Part shown: in pieces, positions 1 through 6,615 of the stretch
Numbering within the stretch: the first letter of the stretch is position 1
Layout: each line of letters begins with the position of its first letter
DNA from: Thermotogaceae bacterium
Lineage (GTDB): Bacteria; Thermotogota; Thermotogae; B21-G9; HyVt-16
DNA: 34,190 nucleotides
Reading direction: 5' to 3'
Assembly (NCBI GenBank): GCA_029981435.1
Contig: JARRBB010000015.1
Location: 1 to 34,190, forward strand
Made by a program: the position numbers and the translations under genes
Notes under the pieces: model-generated
What the model saw: the letters and a program-made list of their open reading frames with translations, nothing else
What the model was told of the DNA's origin: nothing
Database searches by the model: none

Positions 1-357
1 AGAATAGTGGAAAGCATAGACGAAGATGCCCTTGAACTTCTGAGAAAATATCACTGGCCGGGAAATGTCAGGGAACTTGAAAATGTCCTTGGACGCGCGA
101 TAATCAACATGGACTACGATGAGAAAAAAATAATGAGACATCACATTCCTCCATTAGCTTTCGAAAAAAACATTGACAAAGCCATTCAGAAGCTCAAATT
201 AGATTCTTTGAATCTTAAAGATGTTATTGAAAGTGCCGAAAAAGCTGCAATAGAAGCCGCGTTAGAAAAGACCAACGGTAACAGAGAACGTGCGGCAAAA
301 ATACTCGGAATAAGTATCAGAAACCTTTATTACAAGCTCAATAAATACAATATTTAA
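1..357 (+). CDS. Sigma-54-dependent (NtrC-type) transcriptional regulator, C-terminal fragment
   Basis: This is the 3' end of a gene that enters the window from the left; the frame is open from base 1. The first visible residues end the AAA+ domain and carry the PGNVREL motif (encoded near bases 58-78), typical of the sensor II region of sigma-54 activators. A linker rich in Lys and Glu follows, then a Fis-type helix-turn-helix (NGNRERAAKILGIS, then a Tyr/Lys-rich recognition helix) at the extreme C-terminus. Family knowledge: such proteins bind enhancer-like sites and use ATP to open sigma-54 promoters, or occasionally act as sigma-70 regulators (TyrR type). The sensor domain and the GAFTGA loop lie outside the window, so signal and class cannot be named. 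A GGDEF gene follows after 36 bases and may share the transcript. Confidence 0.88.
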   Translation, partial: RIVESIDEDALELLRKYHWPGNVRELENVLGRAIINMDYDEKKIMRHHIPPLAFEKNIDKAIQKLKLDSLNLKDVIESAEKAAIEAALEKTNGNRERAAKILGISIRNLYYKLNKYNI

Positions 358-393
358 ATAGATTCATTACTTTAGTTATCAAGAGTGGGGGTA

Positions 394-1992
394 ATGAATG
401 AGTTTTCCGAGCTTTCAAGAAAAAGTAAAGTATTACCTTTTACTTTTTTAATATCACTTGTTATGTTTGCTTCAATAATGATCACCTACAGAGTTTTGAC
501 CAACCCTGAAGGTTATTACATAAAATCCTGGAATCTGTTGGATGAATATGGAAATTCCGTAGAAAAACTCGATGGTAGGTTCTATAAAAGTTTGAAAGAA
601 CCCTCAACATTTCTTTTAATAACTGAATTTGACAGCTCATTGTTTTCTGGTCATTTAAAAGGTGTAGAAAAATACCTCTATATTCCCCAAGTTTTTTGTT
701 CTGGTATTTCAATTTATGTTGATGGCTCAAAAATCCATGGTACCGATTTTGGAAAAAAATTTACAGGTTTTTTCTGGTATCAGCCAATCATAGTCGAGCT
801 CCCAGAAAATTTCAGCAGTATTTCTATTGAAATAAGCGGGGTTTATGGATTAGGAATTGAGCTTGGAGCATACATAGTCCCTCATTCCGAAGCCGGCAAA
901 TTTGCATTCTTATACTTCCTGATGAGCATTTTTCTCCCATTTACTGTGGGAGTAAGTTTTGGTATATCTTTAATCCTGGTTTTAATGACATTTGAGATCA
1001 AATCTGAAGTAAAAACAGCGTTTCTTTTTTTAGGAACCGCAGGTATTTTGAGTAGCGTTTGGCTTTTCGCTTTCTTTGATTTTCCATTTTTTTCATCGGT
1101 AGTGTCTCTTTTGTTTTTCAGAAAGTTTTTCGCAAGTCTCGGATATTTCTCAATGATGTTTTTCATAGCAGGTATTTCAAAATTTAACCCTTCCCAGAAA
1201 AAAATAGATGTTATTTTCATTTTGCTCAACCTTTTTGCAGGCGTTACTTTGCTACTTTCCCAAAATTTTGAAATATTGGAGAGAGTGATTAACATAGCTG
1301 CTCTGACAACGTTCGCGGACATAATCTATCTTTTTCCAAAATTCCTCAATTTATACTCCAGATATCTTTTTGGTTTCTACATGTTCTTTTTGATGTCTTT
1401 ATTACACGATGGAATTGTTCTGGCATTTGGATTAAGCAGAAAACTCACGTTGAATTATGGAATAATGTCTTTAGCTCTCGGCTTTGGTTATATTTTGCTT
1501 TCTCAACACAAAGAAATCCTGGAAAAACTTTCTAAAGCTTATATTAAAAGTTTAATAGATCCTCTAACAGGTGCGTATAACCGTGGAATTCTTTCAGAAC
1601 TGAAGTTGGAAAGCGAGAGCGTTTTTATCTTTGTAGATCTCAATAATTTCAAAATGGTAAACGATTCCTTTGGACATGAAAAAGGAGATTTTATGCTGAA
1701 AGAATTGGTCAAAAGAGTCAAAGAAAATATAAGAAAGACGGATTTAGTTGTAAGAATGGGAGGAGACGAATTCTTGATAATTTTGAAAGGATGTAATACA
1801 GAAAAAGCTTATGAAATAATTCAAAAAACTCATTCTGAGTTTGCTCAGAACTATCCATACCTTCCAGCTTTTTCATACGGAATCGCGCCACTTGAAAAAT
1901 CAATAGAAGCTACCATTATAAAAGCTGATGCTCTGATGTATAAAATGAAAGAATCAGAAAAAACAATCAAAGAAAATAAAACGGCTTTTTAA
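394..1992 (+). CDS. Membrane-anchored diguanylate cyclase with multi-TM sensor region and GGDEF domain
   Basis: The 532-residue protein has one N-terminal membrane segment (about residues 14-33) and a roughly 140-residue, probably extracytoplasmic domain. A block of six or seven hydrophobic helices (about 170-365) and a cytoplasmic GGDEF domain (about 375-525) follow. The layout resembles 7TMR-DISM-type sensors. The catalytic signature GGDEF is intact (about residues 456-460). An RKTD stretch sits five residues before it, matching the RxxD inhibitory site, so a product-inhibited cyclase making c-di-GMP from two GTP is expected. ATG at 394 is preferred over the in-frame GTG at 385, which has no upstream Shine-Dalgarno; the G-rich run just before 394 is close but not ideal. 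The ligand of the external domain cannot be read from sequence. Confidence 0.87.
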   Translation: MNEFSELSRKSKVLPFTFLISLVMFASIMITYRVLTNPEGYYIKSWNLLDEYGNSVEKLDGRFYKSLKEPSTFLLITEFDSSLFSGHLKGVEKYLYIPQVFCSGISIYVDGSKIHGTDFGKKFTGFFWYQPIIVELPENFSSISIEISGVYGLGIELGAYIVPHSEAGKFAFLYFLMSIFLPFTVGVSFGISLILVLMTFEIKSEVKTAFLFLGTAGILSSVWLFAFFDFPFFSSVVSLLFFRKFFASLGYFSMMFFIAGISKFNPSQKKIDVIFILLNLFAGVTLLLSQNFEILERVINIAALTTFADIIYLFPKFLNLYSRYLFGFYMFFLMSLLHDGIVLAFGLSRKLTLNYGIMSLALGFGYILLSQHKEILEKLSKAYIKSLIDPLTGAYNRGILSELKLESESVFIFVDLNNFKMVNDSFGHEKGDFMLKELVKRVKENIRKTDLVVRMGGDEFLIILKGCNTEKAYEIIQKTHSEFAQNYPYLPAFSYGIAPLEKSIEATIIKADALMYKMKESEKTIKENKTAF

Positions 1993-2027
1993 TACGTTAG
2001 ATTTCGCCAACGAATCAAAAGCTATTA

Positions 2028-2056
2028 TTGACATAGAAGTTCTAAAATGATAAAAT
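2028..2056 (+). promoter_or_regulatory. Sigma-70-type promoter for the tRNA-infC unit
   Basis: A perfect TTGACA (2028-2033) and a TAAAAT -10 box (2051-2056) are separated by exactly 17 bases. Predicted initiation is around 2062-2064, five to seven bases before the mature 5' end of tRNA-Val. No comparable promoter is visible between the tRNAs and infC, so this is probably also the main infC operon promoter (inference). Confidence 0.8.
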
Positions 2057-2068
2057 CCAATAGCGGAC

Positions 2069-2143
2069 GGGTGCGTAGCTCAGCGGGAGAGCGCTTCCTT
2101 CACACGGAAGAGGTCGCAGGTTCAATCCCTGCCGCACCCACCA
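2069..2143 (+). tRNA. tRNA-Val (anticodon CAC)
   Basis: A full cloverleaf can be drawn: a 7-bp acceptor stem (GGGTGCG with CGCACCC), a D arm with GCTC/GAGC, and an anticodon stem CTTCC/GGAAG. The anticodon loop is TTCACAC, giving CAC, which reads GUG valine codons. The T arm is GCAGG/CCTGC with a TTCAATC loop. The discriminator is A and CCA is encoded in the DNA (2141-2143). It is the first product of the transcript from the promoter just upstream. Confidence 0.96.
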
Positions 2144-2159
2144 GGTTAGGATTTTAATC

Positions 2160-2235
2160 GGGCCGTTAGCTCAATAGGTAGAGCAACTGATTCTTAATCA
2201 GTAGGCTGCAGGTTCGATTCCTGCACGGCCCACCA
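2160..2235 (+). tRNA. tRNA-Lys (anticodon CTT)
   Basis: The acceptor stem is GGGCCGT paired with ACGGCCC. The D arm has GCTC/GAGC, the anticodon stem is ACTGA/TCAGT, and the loop TTCTTAA gives anticodon CTT, which reads AAG lysine codons. The T arm is GCAGG/CCTGC with loop TTCGATT, and CCA is encoded (2233-2235). It lies 16 bases after tRNA-Val. The infC leader hairpins begin only a few bases downstream with no intervening terminator, so processing from a shared transcript is likely. Confidence 0.96.
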
Positions 2236-2237
2236 TA

Positions 2238-2343
2238 ACTTTGTGATAAAGCAAAGTAGAAGCCACCCGGCTTCTCACCTTGGGGTATCGACCACCAAGG
2301 TTAATAGTTTTGAAGGTTTGAAATGCGGGTGGTTTTTGCCCGC
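2238..2343 (+). promoter_or_regulatory. Structured infC leader, candidate L20/IF3-operon autoregulatory RNA
   Basis: The leader contains consecutive helices: ACTTTG (2238-2243) with CAAAGT (2252-2257), GAAGCC (2259-2264) with GGCTTC (2269-2274), and ACCTTGG (2277-2283) with CCAAGGT (2295-2301). An alternative long-range pairing joins CCACCCG (2263-2269) to CGGGTGG (2326-2332), followed by TTTTT (2333-2337), the form of an intrinsic terminator. A third helix, GCGGG (2325-2329) with CCCGC (2339-2343), would exclude that terminator. Family knowledge: infC-rpmI-rplT operons in Bacillus and relatives carry the L20 leader, in which L20 binding promotes premature termination. Position, downstream genes and mutually exclusive pairings fit that idea, but membership of the named RNA family was not tested. 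Confidence 0.65.
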
Positions 2344-2370
2344 TTAATTTTTTAAAAAGGGGTGGATAAA

Positions 2371-2892
2371 ATCAAGGAACTGAATCTCAAGAGAAATGAA
2401 GAGATAAGAGTACCAAAGGTTAGATTAGTAGATGAAAATGGTCAGATGATAGGAATTATGCCCACCAACAAAGCACTTGATATTGCCCGGGAAAAAGGTT
2501 TAGATCTTGTTCTGGTGTCGCCGAATACTGATCCGCCAGTTGCAAAAATAATGGATTTTGGAAAGTACAGGTATGAAGCAACTAAGAAATCCAAAGAAGC
2601 TAAAAGTAAGCAGAAAAAGACTCAGTTAAAACAAATGAAGTTCAGGCCAAAGATCGATGTTCATGACTATCAGACTAAATTGAAGCATTTGAGAAGATTT
2701 CTTGAAGAAGGGCATAAAGTTAGAGTCACAATCATGTTTAAAGGAAGAGAGATGGCATTCACCGATAAAGGTAAGGAGATACTTGAAAAGGTTGCCAACG
2801 ATCTCAAAGATATAGCTGAAGTCGAAGGGAGTCCAAGATTAGAGGGCAGAGATATGTGGTTGAATCTCAGACCGAAAAGTCAGAAAAATTGA
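2371..2892 (+). CDS. infC: Translation initiation factor IF-3
   Basis: IF-3 binds the 30S subunit, prevents premature 50S joining and discriminates against non-standard start codons. The N-terminal domain (from RNEEIRVPKVRL) carries the characteristic stretch ending in PPVAKIMDFGKYRYE. A Lys-rich linker and the C-terminal domain with the HDYQTKLKHLRRFLEEGHKV block follow. The preferred start is ATC at 2371: the strong Shine-Dalgarno AAGGGGTGG (2357-2365) stands five bases before it. The only conventional in-frame start, GTG at 2362, lies inside that Shine-Dalgarno with nothing suitable upstream. AUU/AUC starts are the classical autoregulatory feature of infC. With ATC the protein is 173 residues; with GTG it is 176. 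It heads the infC-rpmI-rplT operon. Confidence 0.95.
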   Translation: MKELNLKRNEEIRVPKVRLVDENGQMIGIMPTNKALDIAREKGLDLVLVSPNTDPPVAKIMDFGKYRYEATKKSKEAKSKQKKTQLKQMKFRPKIDVHDYQTKLKHLRRFLEEGHKVRVTIMFKGREMAFTDKGKEILEKVANDLKDIAEVEGSPRLEGRDMWLNLRPKSQKN

Positions 2893-2914
2893 GCTAACGA
2901 GGAGGTAAATAAAA

Positions 2915-3115
2915 ATGGCGAAGCTGAAAATGAAAACTAAAAAGAGTGCCAAAAAGCGTTTCAAAGTCACCGGAAGTGGTAAGATAATGAAAAATCACTC
3001 TGGAAGACGCCATTTTAATGAAAAGAAAAGAGGTAACAGAAAAAGACATCTGAGACATAAAGAAGTTGTCAGTGACGCTGATAAGAAGAGAATAAAGAAA
3101 ATGCTCGGAATATGA
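2915..3115 (+). CDS. rpmI: 50S ribosomal protein L35
   Basis: A 66-residue, very basic protein of the usual L35 length. The N-terminus [19 protein letters not shown], the HSGRRHF motif and the KKRIKKML ending are typical. A near-perfect Shine-Dalgarno (GAGGAGGT, ending 8 bases before the ATG) lies in the 22-base gap after infC. It is the middle gene of the conserved infC-rpmI-rplT trio and assembles into the 50S subunit. Confidence 0.97.
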   Translation: MAKLKMKTKKSAKKRFKVTGSGKIMKNHSGRRHFNEKKRGNRKRHLRHKEVVSDADKKRIKKMLGI

Positions 3116-3142
3116 TTTGAACTATGATCAGGAGGGATCAAC

Positions 3143-3514
3143 ATGAGAGTAAAACGTGCAGTAAACGCTAAAAAGAAAAGAAAGAAGTTTTTAAAGGCCG
3201 CAAAGGGCTACAGAGGTGCACTCAGCAGAAGATATAAACTTGCAAAGCAGCAATATTACAGATCAGGTGAATATGCATACGCTGGCAGGAAAGAGAAAAA
3301 GAGAAATTTCAGAAAATTATGGATAACAAGGATAAATGCACTCGCAAGACAAAACGGATTGAAATACAGTCAATTCATACATGGATTGAAACTTTCCGGA
3401 GTCACTATAAATAGAAAAATGCTGGCTGATCTTGCGGTTAACGATCCTGCGGCTTTTACAAAATATGTTGAAATAGCCAAGGAAGCTCTGAATGTAGAAG
3501 TGTCAGCAAAATAA
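3143..3514 (+). CDS. rplT: 50S ribosomal protein L20
   Basis: The 123-residue protein starts [20 protein letters not shown], with an arginine/lysine-rich extended N-terminus, and continues into the globular domain ([20 protein letters not shown], residues about 53-72) typical of L20. It binds 23S rRNA early in 50S assembly. In several phyla it also represses its own operon through the infC leader, which fits the structured leader at 2238-2343. A Shine-Dalgarno (CAGGAGGGATC) precedes the ATG. It is the last gene of the operon and is followed by a strong terminator. Confidence 0.97.
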   Translation: MRVKRAVNAKKKRKKFLKAAKGYRGALSRRYKLAKQQYYRSGEYAYAGRKEKKRNFRKLWITRINALARQNGLKYSQFIHGLKLSGVTINRKMLADLAVNDPAAFTKYVEIAKEALNVEVSAK

Positions 3515-3531
3515 GATCTTGGTTTTAAAAT

Positions 3532-3567
3532 AAAAAAAGCCCTATCTGAATGATAGGGCTTTTTTTA
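3532..3567. terminator. Bidirectional intrinsic terminator between rplT and coaE
   Basis: A 9-bp stem (AGCCCTATC at 3538-3546 with GATAGGGCT at 3552-3560) has a 5-base loop. It is followed by a T run on the + strand and preceded by an A run (3532-3538) that acts as the T run on the - strand. It lies between the converging ends of rplT and coaE and should terminate both transcripts. Confidence 0.93.
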
Positions 3568-3569
3568 TT

Positions 3570-4157
3570 TTAAACCATACTTTTAAGTAATTTCAGAAGC
3601 TTTTTTGCCTGTTCCAACGTCTTATTTATATCTCCAGAGGTATCTATTACATAGTCAGCGAGTTCTAACCTTTTTTTTCTATCCATCTGATAATTGACGA
3701 TCCTTTCCGCCAAGTGAAAAGGTATTTTGTTTCTTTCGGCAACTCTTTTTATCTGTACCTCTTTTGGTACATCGGTAATCACAATAAAGTCGAAATCTTT
3801 CGTCAACCCAAGCTCAGGAATTATAGCACCCTCAACAACTACGATATTTTCATCATTCAATTCCCTTATTTTTCTCCACAACATATTTATCATTTCTGGA
3901 TGGACAATTTCGTTCAATTTTTTGAGATTTTCTTTGGAATCAAAAGCTATATTTCGTAGTTTTTTTCTGTCTATGCGGTCATCTTTTAAAATTTCTCTCC
4001 CAAAAACTTCCACAAGTTTTTTCTTAACATTTTCCAGTTCAAGTGTTTCATGCCCAACTTTATCAAGATCTATAACGGTGATACCGCTTTTTCTAAGAAA
4101 TTCTGCCACTGTCGTTTTACCTGTCCCCGCGCCTCCTGTCAATGCTACAAGCAACAA
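3570..4157 (-). CDS. coaE: Dephospho-CoA kinase
   Basis: The enzyme phosphorylates the 3'-hydroxyl of dephospho-CoA, the last step of coenzyme A synthesis. The 195-residue protein opens with a P-loop (TGGAGTGKTT, residues 7-16). It has the conserved VIDLDKVGHE region (about 29-38), the VVVEGAIIPE segment (Walker-B-like strand) and the VAERNKIPFHLAERI lid region with its Arg. The start is a TTG six bases after the stop of the upstream radical SAM gene. A GGGAG Shine-Dalgarno lies inside that gene's last codons, so translation is probably coupled. No ATG start fits the frame. It is the last gene of the leftward operon. Confidence 0.95.
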   Translation of the reverse strand: MLLVALTGGAGTGKTTVAEFLRKSGITVIDLDKVGHETLELENVKKKLVEVFGREILKDDRIDRKKLRNIAFDSKENLKKLNEIVHPEMINMLWRKIRELNDENIVVVEGAIIPELGLTKDFDFIVITDVPKEVQIKRVAERNKIPFHLAERIVNYQMDRKKRLELADYVIDTSGDINKTLEQAKKLLKLLKSMV

Positions 4158-4163
4158 AGAGCA

Positions 4164-5099
4164 TCATCTCCCGAAAAGTTCTGAAAATCTAATGGATTCA
4201 ACCTTTCCAAGCATATCTATATAAGGTACATTGTACATGATACCGTTTGGAGATTCGTTGTAAAAAGGCCTGTTGCAGTGATCGCAACCACTGGTTAAAA
4301 AGGCATTATTAAATTCTTCAGAATATTCAACTTTGAAACCTTTTATCTCCTCGTTCTGAAATAAGATGGCATCCTCTTCGATATTTTTTTCAAAGATCAG
4401 AAATCTCGCGAGCTGTATTCTTCTGTAAGATTCGAGTGAAGGACTTGAATAGGATTCAAGTTGAGTCCCTTTCACAGGAGTGAATGCAAAAAGCGCAACT
4501 CTTATGTTCAGAGATCTCATGAAAAACATGAATTCCACTGCCTGTCTTTCAGTTTCACCGAGACCTATTATCAGATGAGTCGAAATTTTTCCTGGAAAGG
4601 CTTTCGCAGCATCAATCAATAATTGAATATGTCTCCGCCACGAACCACCCTTGATTTTTTCGAACAGTTCTTCTGTTGCAGTATCAGTGGCGATACCAAT
4701 TCTATGCACTCCAAGATCGAAATATCTCTCTATCTCCTCAAAATTTTTCGGTCGTACCGATATAGACAGAGAAACATTGAATTCACTTAAAATTTTTATA
4801 GTTCCCACCAGTTCCGCTTCGTAATTTTTACTTGAGATCACCTGAACACAGAAACGCTTTAATTCTTTTCTATCGACTGTTTTCAATCTTTCTTCTACCA
4901 ATCTCAACGGAAATCTCGGCCAGGTAATCCTCGACAATTTCAAAACATTGGCTCTTGAACTTCGGGAATGCGTGCAAAATTTGCAGTCGTAAACGCAACG
5001 TTGACCAACCATAAAGTAAAATGTAGGAAGGGGTCTGGAAAATTTGAAATCAACCAGTCCAAGTTTAGATGCGGTGGCGAAAGAAACCCCTATTTCCAT
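4164..5099 (-). CDS. Radical SAM protein, biotin synthase-related (COG2516-like)
   Basis: The 311-residue protein carries a CxxxCxxC cluster (C35, C39, C42, in QRCVYDCKFC) for the S-adenosylmethionine-binding [4Fe-4S] centre. A TIM-barrel-like sequence with a THLIIGLGET segment (about 174-183) follows. A distinctive C-terminus has a second Cys pair, SGCDHCNRPFYNESPNG (C272, C275), which may bind a second metal or cluster. I recall this ending from biotin synthase-related radical SAM proteins of thermophiles. The reaction is unknown, and neither biotin synthase nor LipA activity should be assumed. The ATG overlaps the end of the dihydrouridine synthase gene by 10 bases and has an AAGGAG Shine-Dalgarno. 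The neighbours suggest co-expression with tRNA modification and CoA synthesis, not a proven pathway. Confidence 0.82.
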   Translation of the reverse strand: MEIGVSFATASKLGLVDFKFSRPLPTFYFMVGQRCVYDCKFCTHSRSSRANVLKLSRITWPRFPLRLVEERLKTVDRKELKRFCVQVISSKNYEAELVGTIKILSEFNVSLSISVRPKNFEEIERYFDLGVHRIGIATDTATEELFEKIKGGSWRRHIQLLIDAAKAFPGKISTHLIIGLGETERQAVEFMFFMRSLNIRVALFAFTPVKGTQLESYSSPSLESYRRIQLARFLIFEKNIEEDAILFQNEEIKGFKVEYSEEFNNAFLTSGCDHCNRPFYNESPNGIMYNVPYIDMLGKVESIRFSELFGR

Positions 5100-6052
5100 T
5101 TAATCCGCTCCTTAATTGACAATTCAAGTTCATCGATCAATCTGAAAACTTGATCAGCTTTTTCTACTAATTTTAATCTATCCCGGAAATATTTGGAACT
5201 TTTCAAATTTTTTGAAAAGGCGATACCAAATGCCTTGTATTTTCTAACTCCACGTTCTTCTCCATAGAAGTCAAGCATATTCTGGAAATGTTTTCTCATC
5301 ATCTTTATAACCTCTAAATCGTCGTATTCCTTGATTTTTCCCTCTGTAAAAAAAGCGTGGAGCTGCTCGAATATCATTGGTCTTTCTCTTGCTCCTCTCG
5401 CAATTAAAACACCATCAAAACCCATTTGCAACGCCTTTGCAACTGCTTCTACATCAAAGATATCTCCACTCAGAAAAACAGGTATTGACAGTTCTTCCTT
5501 TATTCTATAAGCGAATTCCCAATCTGCTTTTCCGGAGTAACCTTGCTGAACCGTTCTACCATGAATTGTGACAAGATCAACACCGATTTCCTGAAGTTTC
5601 AAACACACTTCCAAAAGATTGTCCGTTTTTCTCAATTTGAAAGAAACAGGTATACTTATATTTTCCTTCAAAACTTTAGCAATATCGTACAATTTTTGAG
5701 GCTCTTTCAATAAAGCTGCTCCAGAACCTGTTTTCATAACCTTTCTAACAGGGCAAGCACTGTTTATGTCTATCCAAAACGTTAGGTTCTCAATTCTTTT
5801 GGCGGCTTCATATATGATTCTGTAATCGCTTCCAAATAACTGTATTGCGGTTCTTGGTTCATCTGGTTTGGGTAACATATCAAGAGTTTTCGGATTTTCT
5901 TCTATTACAGCTCTCGCATTTATCATCTCTGTAAAACAAAAAGGAGCCTTGTATTCATAGCAGAGTTTTCTGAATGGATAATCGGTGACACCTGCCATCG
6001 GTGCAAGACCGTAAGGAGTTATGTGATGATCTCCGAGTTTAACCATTTTCAT
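5090..6052 (-). CDS. dus: tRNA-dihydrouridine synthase
   Basis: This is an FMN-dependent reductase that converts specific tRNA uridines to dihydrouridine with NAD(P)H. The 320-residue protein has the family start LAPMAGVTDYPFRKL (residues 16-30), the catalytic-cysteine segment INSACPVRKV (C100) and the FKLRKT segment. It also has the barrel motif VTIHGRTVQQGYSG and the FMN phosphate-binding end (GFDGVLIARGARERP). A C-terminal helical domain completes it. The usual NxGCP motif reads NSACP here; the cysteine is kept. The ATG overlaps the nadD stop as ATGA. The Dus subfamily (A/B/C) and target position cannot be assigned by eye; a DusB-like enzyme is most likely. Confidence 0.93.
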   Translation of the reverse strand: MKMVKLGDHHITPYGLAPMAGVTDYPFRKLCYEYKAPFCFTEMINARAVIEENPKTLDMLPKPDEPRTAIQLFGSDYRIIYEAAKRIENLTFWIDINSACPVRKVMKTGSGAALLKEPQKLYDIAKVLKENISIPVSFKLRKTDNLLEVCLKLQEIGVDLVTIHGRTVQQGYSGKADWEFAYRIKEELSIPVFLSGDIFDVEAVAKALQMGFDGVLIARGARERPMIFEQLHAFFTEGKIKEYDDLEVIKMMRKHFQNMLDFYGEERGVRKYKAFGIAFSKNLKSSKYFRDRLKLVEKADQVFRLIDELELSIKERIKWK

Positions 6053-6615
6053 TCTTTCGAATATACCTCCAGAAGTTCTTCGATTATAATGTCAGGTACA
6101 AATCCTCTTACAGATCGTCCTTCTTTCAATCTTTTTCTTATATCACTTGATGATATCTGTATTAGAGGAAGGTTTAAAGCAACCAGACCGCCTTCAAGTT
6201 TCATTTCAGAAGGAAAGTGATATCTTGGATAAACGCAAACCGTTGCTTTTTCAAGAATTTCCTGATATCTGTGCCATTTGTGAAACATCTCCGCCATATC
6301 TTCACCTATGAGAAGATAAGGTTTTTCGCCCGTTTTTTCTATGAAATGTTCAACAGTATCTATAGTGTAGGATAACCCACCCTTTTTTCTCTCAAAATCA
6401 CTCAAATCTATCTTTTGAATCCCTTCAAGACACTTTGAAACCCATTCGTATCTTTTTTCAAAAGGTGCAAGATTTTCCGATGACTTGTGAGGAGGTTTAT
6501 AAGCCGGAACTACAAACAATTTATCGAGATTCAGATATTCAAGTGCAAGCTGAATTATTATTATGTGTCCATTGTGAATAGGGTTGAACGAACCACCGAA
6601 TATCCCGTATTTCAT
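6049..6615 (-). CDS. nadD: Nicotinate-nucleotide adenylyltransferase
   Basis: NadD transfers AMP from ATP to nicotinate mononucleotide, making deamido-NAD, the penultimate step of NAD synthesis. The 188-residue length is usual. The nucleotidyltransferase signature [12 protein letters not shown] is at residues 6-17, the substrate-binding VPAYKPPHK at about 37-45, and the C-terminal [10 protein letters not shown] (SSTxIR-type) motif at about 155-164. Its ATG overlaps the obg stop codon (ATGA), and its own stop overlaps the dus start the same way. It is therefore part of a translationally coupled obg-nadD-dus block. obg followed by nadD is a common bacterial order. Confidence 0.96.
   Translation of the reverse strand: MKYGIFGGSFNPIHNGHIIIIQLALEYLNLDKLFVVPAYKPPHKSSENLAPFEKRYEWVSKCLEGIQKIDLSDFERKKGGLSYTIDTVEHFIEKTGEKPYLLIGEDMAEMFHKWHRYQEILEKATVCVYPRYHFPSEMKLEGGLVALNLPLIQISSSDIRKRLKEGRSVRGFVPDIIIEELLEVYSKE

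Noticed and set aside
882-1322. 146-residue antisense open frame inside the first GGDEF gene
   Set aside because: Lies opposite transmembrane-coding sequence whose T-rich codons naturally give long Lys-rich antisense frames; no start signal.
3727-4224. 165-residue open frame on the + strand antisense to coaE
   Set aside because: Ser/Phe/Leu-rich translation without recognisable motifs, lying opposite a clear P-loop kinase; it is a shadow of coaE.
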